This document shows positions 25,568 to 35,386 of a stretch of DNA of 64,000 nucleotides, one piece after another. Within the stretch, counting starts at the first letter, position 1. The number at the start of each line of letters is the position of its first letter. The notes beneath the pieces are model-generated. The model saw nothing but the letters and a program-made list of their open reading frames with translations, was not told the origin of the DNA and did not search any database. Both the position numbers and the translations under genes were made by a program. Where the stretch lies: contig NZ_JARZFX010000004.1 of NCBI RefSeq assembly GCF_036026595.1, positions 186,001 to 250,000 on the forward strand. The letters are read 5' to 3'. This DNA comes from Virgibacillus_P tibetensis. Lineage in GTDB: Bacteria; Bacillota; Bacilli; Bacillales; Amphibacillaceae.

Positions 25568-26758
25568 GTGACAAAACCGAAAATATTACTATCTCCACCT
25601 CATATGAGCGGGAAAGAGCAACATTATATAAATGAAGCCTTTAGAACAAATTGGATTGCTCCATTAGGACCTAACGTGGATGCATTTGAAGTAGAATTTG
25701 CGAAAGCTGTTGGGGTCAAAGCAGCACTGGCAGTTAGCTCAGGAACGGCCGCAATACATTTAGCTCTTGCCTTATTAAATGTAAGCAATGGGGATAAAGT
25801 ATTTTGCTCCACGCTGACATTTGTAGCGAGCGCTAATCCGATTTTGTATCAAGGGGCAGATCCTGTTTTCATTGATTCAGAGCCAGATTCATGGAATATG
25901 TCACCACAGGCACTAATAAAAGCCATGCAAGAGGCTGGACGCGAGGGAAACCTTCCTAAAGCAGTCATTGTCGTTAACTTATATGGGCAAAGTTCAAAGA
26001 TGGATGAAATTATTGAAATTTGCAACACGTACGATGTTCCGATAATAGAGGATGCAGCTGAATCTCTTGGTACCACCTATAAGGGCAGAGTAAGTGGTAC
26101 ATTTGGTGAATTTGGAATCTATTCGTTCAATGGAAATAAAATCATTACCACCTCTGGAGGAGGAATGCTTGTATCAGACAATACAGAAGCCATTAACAAA
26201 GCTCGTTTTTTAGCTAGTCAGGCGCGTGATCCAGCTCCACATTACCAGCATAGTGTTACCGGATATAATTATCGGCTGAGTAATTTATTAGCAGGTGTAG
26301 GCAGAACCCAATTGGAAGTTTTAGCAAGTCGGGTAGAGACGAGAAGAAATATATTTGAAATTTATTACCACGGGTTAGCTGACCTTCCAGGAATTAACTT
26401 TATGCCTGAGTTAGAGAATACGAGAATGAATCGTTGGCTGACTACACTTACCATAAATGAAGCTGAATCTGGTGTCACTGTAAGTCGCTTACTGAAATCC
26501 TTTGAAAAGGAAAATATAGAAGTGCGGCCAGTATGGAAGCCTCTTCACACCCAGCCATTATTCCAAGGTTGTCAATACTACCCCCACGAAGAAAACAATC
26601 ATGTGGCAGAACACTTATTTAAAAGTGGCATTTGTCTCCCCTCTGGTTCAGGATTGACTGGAGAAGAACAGCTCCGTGTCATTAAATGCTTTAGAGATGT
26701 ATTTAATAAAACCATTATTAATAGGAGTTATTTGATTCTAGGAAAACATGAGGTATAA
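25568..26758 (+). CDS. epsN: PLP-dependent sugar aminotransferase, EpsN/PglE-like
   Basis: A 396-residue DegT/DnrJ/EryC1-family aminotransferase that aminates the 4-keto sugar in the bacillosamine pathway. The N-terminus (LLSPPHMSGKEQHYINEAF) and the FIDSEPDSWNMSP and SQARDPAPHYQHS segments are close to B. subtilis EpsN. The PLP lysine is in FNGNKIITTSGGG. Start choice is uncertain: GTG at 25568 gives a start like that of EpsN and better spacing to AAAAGG, while GTG at 25559 is also possible. Confidence 0.92.
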   Translation: MTKPKILLSPPHMSGKEQHYINEAFRTNWIAPLGPNVDAFEVEFAKAVGVKAALAVSSGTAAIHLALALLNVSNGDKVFCSTLTFVASANPILYQGADPVFIDSEPDSWNMSPQALIKAMQEAGREGNLPKAVIVVNLYGQSSKMDEIIEICNTYDVPIIEDAAESLGTTYKGRVSGTFGEFGIYSFNGNKIITTSGGGMLVSDNTEAINKARFLASQARDPAPHYQHSVTGYNYRLSNLLAGVGRTQLEVLASRVETRRNIFEIYYHGLADLPGINFMPELENTRMNRWLTTLTINEAESGVTVSRLLKSFEKENIEVRPVWKPLHTQPLFQGCQYYPHEENNHVAEHLFKSGICLPSGSGLTGEEQLRVIKCFRDVFNKTIINRSYLILGKHEV

Positions 26759-26761
26759 ACG

Positions 26762-27103
26762 ATGATAGGAGAAAACATTAAAAAGCTACGGGAAAAAAGG
26801 GGACTTACGTTATCAGAGTGTGCTGTTCGAGCAGAGATATCAAAGTCGTATTTAAGTAATTTAGAACGGGATATAACACAAAATCCATCTATTTTAATCA
26901 TTGAAAAAATATCGGCCGTCTTGAATGTTGATCTTCAAACACTGCTTGGTTCGAAATCTGGCCCTAATACACTACCAGAGGGGGAATGGTTGGATTTTGT
27001 AAGGGAGTTAAAAGAATCAGGCGTGGAGACTGAACAGCTGCAGGAATATAAGACGGTAATTGAATTTGCGAAGTGGCAAAAGGAGAAAAATGAATTAGGT
27101 TAG
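26762..27103 (+). CDS. SinR-like transcriptional repressor inside the eps operon
   Basis: A 113-residue protein with the SinR architecture. An XRE helix-turn-helix covers residues 5-62 (MIGENIKKLREKRGLTLSE, then ISKSYLSNLERDITQNPSI), closely like SinR's KSYLSSIERN segment. The C-terminal Sin-type dimerisation helices (EWLDFVRELKESGVETEQL, ending in EFAKWQKEKNE) correspond to the part that binds SinI in B. subtilis. It starts 3 bp after the epsN-like stop. In B. subtilis, sinR lies elsewhere, next to sinI; no sinI-like gene is seen here. SinR-like palindromes in the eps promoter suggest negative feedback. SlrR is an alternative identity. Confidence 0.88.
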   Translation: MIGENIKKLREKRGLTLSECAVRAEISKSYLSNLERDITQNPSILIIEKISAVLNVDLQTLLGSKSGPNTLPEGEWLDFVRELKESGVETEQLQEYKTVIEFAKWQKEKNELG

Positions 27104-27123
27104 ATTTAAAAAGGGGAAAAAAA

Positions 27124-28278
27124 ATGAAAAATAGGAAGCCAATTAGGATTCTTCAAGTTGTTGGAGCAATGAATAGAGCTGGTACAGAAACGATGTTAAT
27201 GAATATATACAGAAACATAAATCATCGGAAGATACAGTTTGACTTTATTTCGTACAACAATAAAGAAGCAGACTATGATCACGAAATAGAAAGACTAGGC
27301 GGGAAAATTATAAAGCTTAGAAAGACTACCTCGATTAGAGAACTTTATCGTGCCATTAAAATACATGGTCCTTATCATGCAGTCCATGCCCATACGTTAT
27401 TTCATTGTGGGATTGCAACTATAGCAGCCCTAATAGCTGGAGTAAATATTAGAATATCTCATGCCCATACTACTTCAGACACTAGTGATTCAGTTGCGAG
27501 AAAAATGTATATTCAACTTATGCGTCTACTAATTAATGGTTTTTCGACTAAGTTATTATCATGCAGTGACGGTGCTGGAATGTATTTATACGGAAAGAGC
27601 GTGGTGGCGAACACCAAATACTCCTATTTTCCAAACGTAATTGATTACACATCGTTTTTAAACGCACCTAAAAAAGAAATAAATAAGTTTAAGGTGGAAG
27701 AAGGTCTTGGAAATGGTATTGTAATAGGTCATATTGGCAGATTTATCGAAGCAAAGAATCATTCGTTTTTATTAGATATAATGAAAAACATAGTCAATTT
27801 AAATCCAACCATAAAATTGCTGCTTATCGGAGGCGGAGACTTAAAAGGGCAAGTTGAAGAAGAGGCTAAGAGATTAGAACTCCTTGATAATATAAGGTTT
27901 GTGGGGGTTAGAGAGAATATCTCAACGATACTTCACAGTATGCATGTATTTGTTTTCCCATCTATATATGAAGGGTTAGGGCTCGTTTTATTAGAGGCAC
28001 AGGCTAGTGGAGTTCCATGTGTGGTGTCTGAAGCTATACAGCCTGAAGCAGATGTTGGATTGGGTTTGGTTACAACTCTTTCGTTAGACGATGGACCTAC
28101 TGTTTGGGCAGACAAAATAATAGATTTAGCAGACAAAAAAGAGAGAAATACAAATGAAATTGTTAATCGATTTGAACAGAGCGGGTATTCCTTAACAGAA
28201 GGAATTTCCACATTAATGCAGATCTATCAATCTAATGTAGGTGAAGCATATGAAAAAGATATTGATCGCCTCCTTTGA
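27124..28278 (+). CDS. Glycosyltransferase family 4, second EpsF-like
   Basis: A 384-residue GT4 enzyme with an N-terminus (RILQVVGAMNRAGTETMLMNIYRNI) and a donor site (YEGLGLVLLEAQASGVPC) like EpsF. It is a paralogue of the gene at 20094, whose first 40 residues are very similar. It begins after the sinR-like gene with its own ribosome binding site (AAAAGGGG). Confidence 0.87.
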   Translation: MKNRKPIRILQVVGAMNRAGTETMLMNIYRNINHRKIQFDFISYNNKEADYDHEIERLGGKIIKLRKTTSIRELYRAIKIHGPYHAVHAHTLFHCGIATIAALIAGVNIRISHAHTTSDTSDSVARKMYIQLMRLLINGFSTKLLSCSDGAGMYLYGKSVVANTKYSYFPNVIDYTSFLNAPKKEINKFKVEEGLGNGIVIGHIGRFIEAKNHSFLLDIMKNIVNLNPTIKLLLIGGGDLKGQVEEEAKRLELLDNIRFVGVRENISTILHSMHVFVFPSIYEGLGLVLLEAQASGVPCVVSEAIQPEADVGLGLVTTLSLDDGPTVWADKIIDLADKKERNTNEIVNRFEQSGYSLTEGISTLMQIYQSNVGEAYEKDIDRLL

Positions 28279-29428
28279 TATGGAAGTTGGTGGCGTGGAA
28301 AGAAGTCTTATAAGCATGCTGAATAACTTTGATTATGAAATTAACACAATTGATCTAATGCTGTACAGTCATACTGGTGATTTTATGGATTTGATCCCTG
28401 ATAAAGTAAATTTATTGGGGGAATTGAAAGCTTATAAATCGTTTAGAATGCCAGTAGGAGAAATCTTAAAATCAGGAAGTATGCTTATAGGCCTAACAAG
28501 AATTGCAGCTAAATTTAATGCAAGCTTGGGTAGTACATCAGAACCAGGATATAAACAAATGCAGTATATGTGGAAATACGCACTGCCATTCCTGCCCAAT
28601 CTGGAGGAGGAATACGATATTGCAATCAGCTACTTGTGGCCACATTATGCAGTGGCGGAAAAGGTGAAGGCAAAAACAAAAATTGCGTGGATACATACGG
28701 ACTTCTCAGCTGTAAATACAAATAAAAATACAGATGTGGCTATGTGGAGTAATTTTGATTACATCGTTGCAGTATCTGTGGATTGTAAGGATGCGTTTAT
28801 CAAAAAATACCCTGTTTTAAAAGAGAAAGTTATTGTAATTGAAAACATAACATCTCCAGATTTTGTTAGAGACTTAGCGGAAAAAGAGGTTGAAAATCCG
28901 ATGCTGGGTGATTCACGTTTTAAACTGATAACAGTAGCTAGATTATCACATGCAAAAGGAATTGATAATGCTATAAAAGCTTTGAAACTATTAAAGGATA
29001 GAGGGTTCAACAATTTTTCCTGGTATGTTGTCGGTTATGGTGGCGATGAAAAAGCGCTGCAAGAGCTGATAGCAGAAAATGATTTAAAAGATGACTTTAT
29101 ATTATTAGGAAAACAAATCAATCCGTATTCATTTATGAAGGCAGCAGACTTATATGTTCAACCATCAAGGTATGAAGGAAAGGCCGTTACGGTAGGTGAG
29201 GCGCAAATACTTGGAAAACCAGTATTAATTACAAATTATTCTACGGCACCGAGCCAGATCAAGGATGGCTTTGATGGAGCAATATGTGAGCTTTCCATTG
29301 AGGGAATTGCAAATGGAATAGAGAGGTTATATATGGATGTGGAACTTAGAAAACAGTTAGAATCTAACTGCAGGAAAACAGACTATCAAAACAGAGAAGA
29401 ACTGGAAAAGCTGTATAGAATAGTTTAG
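28250..29428 (+). CDS. Glycosyltransferase family 4
   Basis: A 392-residue GT-B enzyme starting MKKILIASFDMEVGGVERSL. The donor motif is PSRYEGKAVTVGEAQILGKPVL with E-x7-E spacing. It belongs with the genes at 34166 and 35387 to one subgroup, sharing the N-terminal VGGVERSL/CAGAEKSL/VGGTEKSL motif and a later PSRYEG/TSKFEG/PSRHEG motif. The ATG at 28250 is chosen over the GTG at 28241 because AGGTGA is then well spaced. It overlaps the end of the preceding gene. Confidence 0.85.
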   Translation: MKKILIASFDMEVGGVERSLISMLNNFDYEINTIDLMLYSHTGDFMDLIPDKVNLLGELKAYKSFRMPVGEILKSGSMLIGLTRIAAKFNASLGSTSEPGYKQMQYMWKYALPFLPNLEEEYDIAISYLWPHYAVAEKVKAKTKIAWIHTDFSAVNTNKNTDVAMWSNFDYIVAVSVDCKDAFIKKYPVLKEKVIVIENITSPDFVRDLAEKEVENPMLGDSRFKLITVARLSHAKGIDNAIKALKLLKDRGFNNFSWYVVGYGGDEKALQELIAENDLKDDFILLGKQINPYSFMKAADLYVQPSRYEGKAVTVGEAQILGKPVLITNYSTAPSQIKDGFDGAICELSIEGIANGIERLYMDVELRKQLESNCRKTDYQNREELEKLYRIV

Positions 29429-29442
29429 GAGGGCAATAATCG

Positions 29443-30474
29443 TTGCAAAAAGGAAAAGTTAGTGTTGTTGTTCCTATATACAAGGTAGAAATGTATCTGA
29501 ACAGGTGTTTAGATAGTATTATTAACCAAACTTATTCTGATCTGGAGATTATTTTAGTAGACGATGGATCCCCGGACAGCTGTGGTGAAATTGCAGATGA
29601 TTATCAGGCTGAAGATGATCGCATAAAAGTTTTCCACAAGAAAAACGGAGGGTTATCTGATGCTAGAAATTATGGAATGAAACATGTAACCAGTGAATAC
29701 ATTATGTTTGTCGACAGTGATGATTGGCTGGATCTGAATATGATCGAATTAATGGTCAATAACATGGTGGATTATCAAGCTGATGTTGTTCAATCAGCCT
29801 TTTATTATGCCCATGATGATTATTTACTCTATGATACTAGAAGTTACCCTCCAGAAGAAAATGTAGTAGTCATGGAAAAAAAGCAGCTCATGCATGAGCT
29901 GGTTGATAATAAACGAGTTAAAAACTTTGCATGGGGAAAGCTTTATAAAACCAATTTAATTAAAGATATTCCTTTCAAAAAAGGTGTGTTTTTTGAAGAT
30001 GTTTTTTGGGCACATAAAGTAATGGATCGCGTAAACACCTATGTCCTTCTTAACAAACCTTTTTATAACTATTACCAACGTGATGATAGTATTGTTGCAG
30101 CATACAGTCTGAAGAATTTAGACTTTATTAGGGGCTTAAAGGAAAGACATCAGTTCATACAGCATAACTATCCAGAACTTGTTAATCAATCTTACAGAAT
30201 GTTGTTGAAGGCTAATCTTGAACATTATTATCTGCTGCTCTTAAATAGAAAAAAGGATTCAACTGGTTACAATCGAAATAAGATTAAGAACTACATTGAG
30301 AAAAATCATAATCAATTTATAATATCGGCTAGAAATGAACATCAGCTCTATAGACAGCTGATGTTTTTTCGTATACATCCTTATCTGAATCTTTTTTACC
30401 TTGCAGTTAGAAAGTCAATAAGAAAAGTGAAGATCATACCAGCAAATAAGGGGTTAAAGAGAATCAATCTATGA
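29443..30474 (+). CDS. Glycosyltransferase family 2, EpsJ-like
   Basis: A 343-residue GT-A enzyme: VSVVVPIYKVEMYLNRCLDS at the N-terminus, LVDDGSPDSC for the nucleotide, and FVDSDDWL for the metal. The C-terminal 120 residues are helical and basic. The start is TTG after AGGAGGG. The acceptor and donor are unknown. Confidence 0.87.
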   Translation: MQKGKVSVVVPIYKVEMYLNRCLDSIINQTYSDLEIILVDDGSPDSCGEIADDYQAEDDRIKVFHKKNGGLSDARNYGMKHVTSEYIMFVDSDDWLDLNMIELMVNNMVDYQADVVQSAFYYAHDDYLLYDTRSYPPEENVVVMEKKQLMHELVDNKRVKNFAWGKLYKTNLIKDIPFKKGVFFEDVFWAHKVMDRVNTYVLLNKPFYNYYQRDDSIVAAYSLKNLDFIRGLKERHQFIQHNYPELVNQSYRMLLKANLEHYYLLLLNRKKDSTGYNRNKIKNYIEKNHNQFIISARNEHQLYRQLMFFRIHPYLNLFYLAVRKSIRKVKIIPANKGLKRINL

Positions 30475-30489
30475 AAAGGGAGTCATTTA

Positions 30490-31677
30490 ATGATCAAAGT
30501 AATTAATCGTTTAAAGGAACTGGTATCACTAGCCATTATATATATCTTTAACTGCCTCCCTATTAAACATAATAAGATATTTCTATTCAGTTATTATGGA
30601 AGCCAATATGGCTGCAGTCCGAAGTACATAACCAAATATATAGTAGATCATTATCCCGAGCAGACATTTGATCTGGTATGGGCCTTTAATGATCCTGCTT
30701 CAAAGGAGCAGCTTATAGGAGTCCGCAAGGTTAAAACGATGTCCTTAAAGTATTTTTATGAACTGTGTACTTCTAAGGTTGTCATCACAAACTTTAGAAC
30801 GACGAACTTATTTGTTAAAAGAAAAAGGCAATATTACATTCAAACCTGGCATAGCTCTTTACGGTTAAAACAAATTGAGAAAGATACCGAAGATACACTC
30901 CCTGATAACTATGTGGAGATGGCTAAAAAGGATTCAAGGAAATGTGATTTATTATTATCAGGCTGTTCCTACAGCACAGATATATTCAGAAGATCGTTCT
31001 GGTATGAGGGTGAGATATTTGAACAGGGTATTCCTAGAAATGATGTTTTATTTGAAGATAATGTGCATCTAAGGCATAAGATTTTAAAATCTCTTGGAGT
31101 TAGCTCTAAGGCAAATATAATCTTATATGCTCCAACATTCAGAAAAGATAACCAAGTGGATATTTATAATTTAGATTACGAAAAGATCATAGAGGAGTTA
31201 CACATAAGATTTGGTGGTAATTGGACTTTCTTAGTTAAGTTACATCCACATTTAATCTCTCAATCAAGTGAATTGGTCTATGGTGATCAGGTAATTGATG
31301 TCACTGAATATGATGATATACAAGAACTGCTGGGGATTTCAGATGTGCTTATTACAGATTATTCTTCGCTAATGTTTGACTATGCATTAACAGGTCTTCC
31401 TTGTTTCTTATATGTCCCAGACGTAATCGATTATTTAAAGAATGACAGAAAGCTTTATTTTAACTTAACTGACTTACCCTTCTATCATGCGACCACAATA
31501 AATGAATTACTACTGAGAATAGAAAGTTTTGATTCTGTAGATTACAGGAGAAGATTACAAGAGTTTTCAACTAGCATTGGATCCTATGAACGAGGAAGAG
31601 CTACTGAATACTTACTTAAACAAATAACTGAAAAATGCTTTAACAAAACCAAGGAGGGTAGCCATGAAGCAGTATAA
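30490..31677 (+). CDS. CDP-glycerol glycerophosphotransferase family protein (TagF/TagB-like)
   Basis: A 395-residue Glyphos_transf family enzyme. The diagnostic region is YAPTFRKDNQ followed by FLVKLHPHL and ITDYSSLMFDYALTGLPCF. A hydrophobic N-terminal segment (LVSLAIIYIFNCLP) suggests membrane association. Relatives transfer glycerol phosphate or ribitol phosphate from CDP-polyols to glycan acceptors. The next gene, overlapping by 14 bp, encodes a TagD-like cytidylyltransferase, so the pair forms a module that makes and transfers an activated polyol phosphate, presumably decorating the exopolysaccharide. Confidence 0.87.
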   Translation: MIKVINRLKELVSLAIIYIFNCLPIKHNKIFLFSYYGSQYGCSPKYITKYIVDHYPEQTFDLVWAFNDPASKEQLIGVRKVKTMSLKYFYELCTSKVVITNFRTTNLFVKRKRQYYIQTWHSSLRLKQIEKDTEDTLPDNYVEMAKKDSRKCDLLLSGCSYSTDIFRRSFWYEGEIFEQGIPRNDVLFEDNVHLRHKILKSLGVSSKANIILYAPTFRKDNQVDIYNLDYEKIIEELHIRFGGNWTFLVKLHPHLISQSSELVYGDQVIDVTEYDDIQELLGISDVLITDYSSLMFDYALTGLPCFLYVPDVIDYLKNDRKLYFNLTDLPFYHATTINELLLRIESFDSVDYRRRLQEFSTSIGSYERGRATEYLLKQITEKCFNKTKEGSHEAV

Positions 31678-32080
31678 AACAGGTTATACCACAGGTGTAT
31701 TTGACCTCTTCCACGTCGGTCACTTAAACGTATTGAAACGTGCCAAAGAGCGATGTGACTATTTAATAGTAGGCGTCAGTACCGATGAACTAGTAGAGGA
31801 ATACAAGAAAAAGAGACCAGTAATTCCCTACGAAGAGCGAATAGAGATTGTAGAAGGCATAAAATATGTCGACCTGGTTGTATCCCAAATAACAAGAGAT
31901 AAATTTGCTGCATGGGAGAAGTTGGATTTCGACGCCATGTTTGTTGGGGATGATTGGAAAGGGAATTCACTTTTTAATGAATTGGAGAGCCAGTTTGATC
32001 AAGTAGGTGTTGATATTGTTTACTTCCCCTATACAAAAGGCGTGTCGTCCACACTTGTAAAAGAAAAAATAAAAGTGTAG
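31664..32080 (+). CDS. Glycerol-3-phosphate cytidylyltransferase-like protein (TagD-like)
   Basis: A 138-residue nucleotidyltransferase of the TagD type. The HxGH motif is HVGH in TGVFDLFHVGHLNVL; the C-terminal signature is TKGVSSTLVKEKI, a variant of TagD's RTEGISTTKIKEEI. It should make CDP-glycerol (or a related CDP-alcohol) from CTP for the overlapping transferase upstream. The altered signature leaves some doubt about the alcohol phosphate used. Confidence 0.85.
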   Translation: MKQYKTGYTTGVFDLFHVGHLNVLKRAKERCDYLIVGVSTDELVEEYKKKRPVIPYEERIEIVEGIKYVDLVVSQITRDKFAAWEKLDFDAMFVGDDWKGNSLFNELESQFDQVGVDIVYFPYTKGVSSTLVKEKIKV

Positions 32081-32097
32081 AGGAAGGATGATTTTCT

Positions 32098-33093
32098 ATG
32101 AGCCCACCAACGATTAGTATTATTGTGCCTGTTTACAACGTAGAGGCGTATCTCAGAAAGTGTCTGGATAGTATTATTGCTCAGACCTTTACTAACTTCG
32201 AAGTCATTCTGGTAAATGATGGATCTACAGATGATAGTGGGGTGATTTGTGATGAATATGCAGCCAAGGATTCTAGGATTATTGTTGTTCACAAAGAATA
32301 TGGTGGAGTTAGCTCTGCTAGAAACGCAGGAGTCGAATTAGTGAAGGGTGATTATATTGGATTTGTAGATGGGGATGATTATATTGAAAAGGATATGTAT
32401 TTAACTTTGTTTCACTTATGTCAAGAAAATGAGAGTGATATTGCTATTTGTAATTTAGGAAGGGTAATAGATGGTAAATTAATAAACGGTGGTAATCATG
32501 AAGTTTATATAAAAGAATTCACTAATGAAGAAGGGATGAGTGAACTTTTTAAAGGTGTTCTATACCGATTCTCGCTATGTAATAAGCTGTTTAGTAGAAA
32601 GTGTTTTCAGGATATTCAATTTCCTGAAGGTCGAATTCATGAAGATTTGTCAACAACCTATAAGCTTTTTGCTAATGCCCAGAAAATAGTATATTCCAAT
32701 TTTCTGGGATATATATATGTAAAAAGAAATAACAGTATTTTAACATCAAGATTTAATCAATCAAGATTAGATGCATTTATTGGTTGGAATGAAATATTGG
32801 TTTTTATGAAGAAAAACTATGATCAAATATTAGAGGATGTTGTTGCTTGTTATGGTTATTGGTGTGTTGATAATATTTATTATATTTTAAATCAAATACC
32901 AGATAAAACATATAGGAAAATCTATTTAAAAAATATCCAGAAGAATTTATTAAGTAATTATGAGGATGTTATGAAAAATAAATTATTATCCTTTAAATAT
33001 AAATATATTGTTTCCATGATGAAATACAATTTGCGATTCCTTGTGTTTTCAAATCAGGTGAAAAGAGTGTTTAGAAACCAGAGTATTGGTTAG
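32098..33093 (+). CDS. Glycosyltransferase family 2
   Basis: A 331-residue GT-A enzyme with TISIIVPVYNVEAYLRKCLD, LVNDGSTDDSG and FVDGDDYI. It is closely related to the next gene over the first 110 residues (shared SIIAQTF/SILAQTF and CDEYA segments), which suggests tandem duplication. The coding sequence becomes clearly AT-rich from its second half onward. Confidence 0.86.
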   Translation: MSPPTISIIVPVYNVEAYLRKCLDSIIAQTFTNFEVILVNDGSTDDSGVICDEYAAKDSRIIVVHKEYGGVSSARNAGVELVKGDYIGFVDGDDYIEKDMYLTLFHLCQENESDIAICNLGRVIDGKLINGGNHEVYIKEFTNEEGMSELFKGVLYRFSLCNKLFSRKCFQDIQFPEGRIHEDLSTTYKLFANAQKIVYSNFLGYIYVKRNNSILTSRFNQSRLDAFIGWNEILVFMKKNYDQILEDVVACYGYWCVDNIYYILNQIPDKTYRKIYLKNIQKNLLSNYEDVMKNKLLSFKYKYIVSMMKYNLRFLVFSNQVKRVFRNQSIG

Positions 33094-33103
33094 GGGGTAT
33101 GTT

Positions 33104-34099
33104 ATGGAAGTTAAAATTAGTATTATAGTTCCAATATATAATCTTCACCATTTATTACAAAAGTGTGTTGATTCCATTTTAGCTCAAACATTCACTGAAT
33201 TTGAATTAATACTTGTAAATGATGGTTCTACAGATAGAAGTGGTAATATTTGTGATGAATATGCGAATCTTGATAAAAGGGTAAAAGTTATTCATAAAGA
33301 AAATGGTGGAGTGGCATCCTCTCGAAACGCCGGATTAGAAGTAGCAATAGGAAAATATATAGGATTTGTTGATAATGATGATTATATTAATGAATTTATG
33401 TTTGAAACACTATATGACAATGCAATCATTCATTCATCGGATATAGTAGTTTGTGATTTTCAAAATGTGGATGAGGATCAGCACTGTAATACTATGAAGT
33501 TTGATTCAGAATACAGGGTACAAAACTTTAATAACAAAGAAGCTTTAAATCAAATTTATACCAAAAAGGATGCTACATTTGTGTACTCATGGAATAAATT
33601 GTACAGAAAACATTTATTTGAAGATATATCATATGAATTTGGAAATTTATATGATGATGAATCTGTAGCTCATAAGCTTCTTTATCACAGTGAAAAAGTA
33701 ACATATATTCAAACTGTGTTGTATTACTATGTTAAAAGAATAGGTAGTATAGTAAATACCCCATTCCATATTAAGAAATTTGATAGAGTTTATGCACTTA
33801 AACATAGAGAAGTTTTTTTTAGAAACAAAAAAGAGTTTGATTTACATCAAAAAGCACTTAAACATTATATGGAAGTGTTTTTTTGGTACTATTATATGGC
33901 TAAGTCCAACATAGGGAATGTTGATAAAGAATTAAAACAATTAAAAAGTACATTTGATAAGAGTTTGTTTTTTCTATTAAAACATAGGGAAATTGGTTGG
34001 AAGCAAAAATTAATGTGTGTATTGTTTAGTGCAAATCCACCATTATTTGAGTTAATAAAAAACGGTAGAGAAAAAAGTAAAAGAACAACTAGGATTTAA
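33104..34099 (+). CDS. Glycosyltransferase family 2
   Basis: A 331-residue GT-A enzyme with ISIIVPIYNLHHLLQKCVDS, LVNDGSTDRSG and FVDNDDYI. It follows and resembles the gene at 32098. The ATG at 33104 is preferred to the TTG at 33086, because AGGGGGT is then well placed and the TTG lies in the preceding gene. Strongly AT-rich. Confidence 0.85.
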   Translation: MEVKISIIVPIYNLHHLLQKCVDSILAQTFTEFELILVNDGSTDRSGNICDEYANLDKRVKVIHKENGGVASSRNAGLEVAIGKYIGFVDNDDYINEFMFETLYDNAIIHSSDIVVCDFQNVDEDQHCNTMKFDSEYRVQNFNNKEALNQIYTKKDATFVYSWNKLYRKHLFEDISYEFGNLYDDESVAHKLLYHSEKVTYIQTVLYYYVKRIGSIVNTPFHIKKFDRVYALKHREVFFRNKKEFDLHQKALKHYMEVFFWYYYMAKSNIGNVDKELKQLKSTFDKSLFFLLKHREIGWKQKLMCVLFSANPPLFELIKNGREKSKRTTRI

Positions 34100-34165
34100 C
34101 ATAGAAAGTTATTTTTATAATGGTACATCTTAATAAGCTTTTTGAGTGAGGAGGAATTTTGCTAT

Positions 34166-35356
34166 ATGAAAATAAATTTATTATTTGTAATTGACTCACT
34201 AGATTGTGCTGGAGCAGAAAAGAGTTTAGTAACCTTATTAGGGCTGTTAGACTACTCTAAGTTCACGGTAGATTTAATGTTATTTGCACATGGGAAGGAA
34301 TTAGAGAAGTTGGTTCCAAAGGAAGTAAAAATACTACAGCCTTTAAGGTATACTAATTTTTCCAACTTGCGACTTAATGATGCGATCATAGCTTCCATTA
34401 CTAAGTCTGAATACAGAATGTTATTATCCAGACTGAAATATTCATCAAATTTACGTAAAAAAAAATATAGTAACTCTCAAAAAGCAAGGTTATTTTGGCA
34501 GAGTACTTCAAAAGTTATTGAATCTAATCCAACAGAGTACGATGTAGCCATTAGCTATGCACAGGGTGTTCCGACTTTTTATGTAGCGGAAAAAGTGAGA
34601 GCAAAAAAAAAGATCGCATGGGTGAATGTTAGTTATAGGTTAGCAGCTACAGAAAAACAATTTCAAAAAAAATATTATGATCAATACGATAAAGTGGTTG
34701 CTGTTTCTGATACAACTAAAGAAATCTTCTTGGAAACTTTTCCGGCTTACTCGAAACTTGTAAATGTTGTTTATGACATTAACAACCCGCATTTTATAAA
34801 TGAGATGGCGATAATAGGAGAGGGCTATAAAGATAATTTTGACGGTATTAGAATATTAACGATAGGAAGGCTCGCACATCAAAAAGGCTATGATATAGCA
34901 CTGGATGCCTGCAAAAAACTGAAAGATGCCGGCGTACCTTTTCGGTGGTATGCACTTGGAAAAGGACCTTTAAAAGAAGAAATAAAGAAAAATATAGAAG
35001 AAAATGAATTAACAGATCACTTCATTCTTCTTGGAGTAGAATCCAATCCATATCCTTATATTAAGAATGCAGATGTCTATGTTCAAACTTCAAAATTTGA
35101 AGGTTACGGGATTGCAATAGCTGAGGCAAGAATGCTTAACATTCCAGTAGTTACAACGAGGTTCGATGCAGTTTTTAGTCAGATGATTGATGAGAAAAAT
35201 GGTCTTGTTGTCGATATGAATTCGGAAGCAGTATGTGAAGGTATTCTAAAGATCATTCATAACCATTCCCTAAGAGAAAGCATTATAAAGTATCAAAAAG
35301 CAGAGAAAAAGGGCAATCTTGAAGAGGTAGAGAAGGTTTATCAGCTAATTGAGTAA
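34166..35356 (+). CDS. Glycosyltransferase family 4
   Basis: A 396-residue GT-B enzyme beginning MKINLLFVIDSLDCAGAEKS; the donor site is SKFEGYGIAIAEARMLNIPV. It is a paralogue of the genes at 28250 and 35387. The ATG at 34166 is chosen over the TTG at 34142 because the extra residues would be encoded by the ribosome binding site itself (GAGGAGGAA). Confidence 0.85.
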   Translation: MKINLLFVIDSLDCAGAEKSLVTLLGLLDYSKFTVDLMLFAHGKELEKLVPKEVKILQPLRYTNFSNLRLNDAIIASITKSEYRMLLSRLKYSSNLRKKKYSNSQKARLFWQSTSKVIESNPTEYDVAISYAQGVPTFYVAEKVRAKKKIAWVNVSYRLAATEKQFQKKYYDQYDKVVAVSDTTKEIFLETFPAYSKLVNVVYDINNPHFINEMAIIGEGYKDNFDGIRILTIGRLAHQKGYDIALDACKKLKDAGVPFRWYALGKGPLKEEIKKNIEENELTDHFILLGVESNPYPYIKNADVYVQTSKFEGYGIAIAEARMLNIPVVTTRFDAVFSQMIDEKNGLVVDMNSEAVCEGILKIIHNHSLRESIIKYQKAEKKGNLEEVEKVYQLIE

Positions 35357-35386
35357 AAATAAGTTTTCTGAAAGTGAGAATTAATA

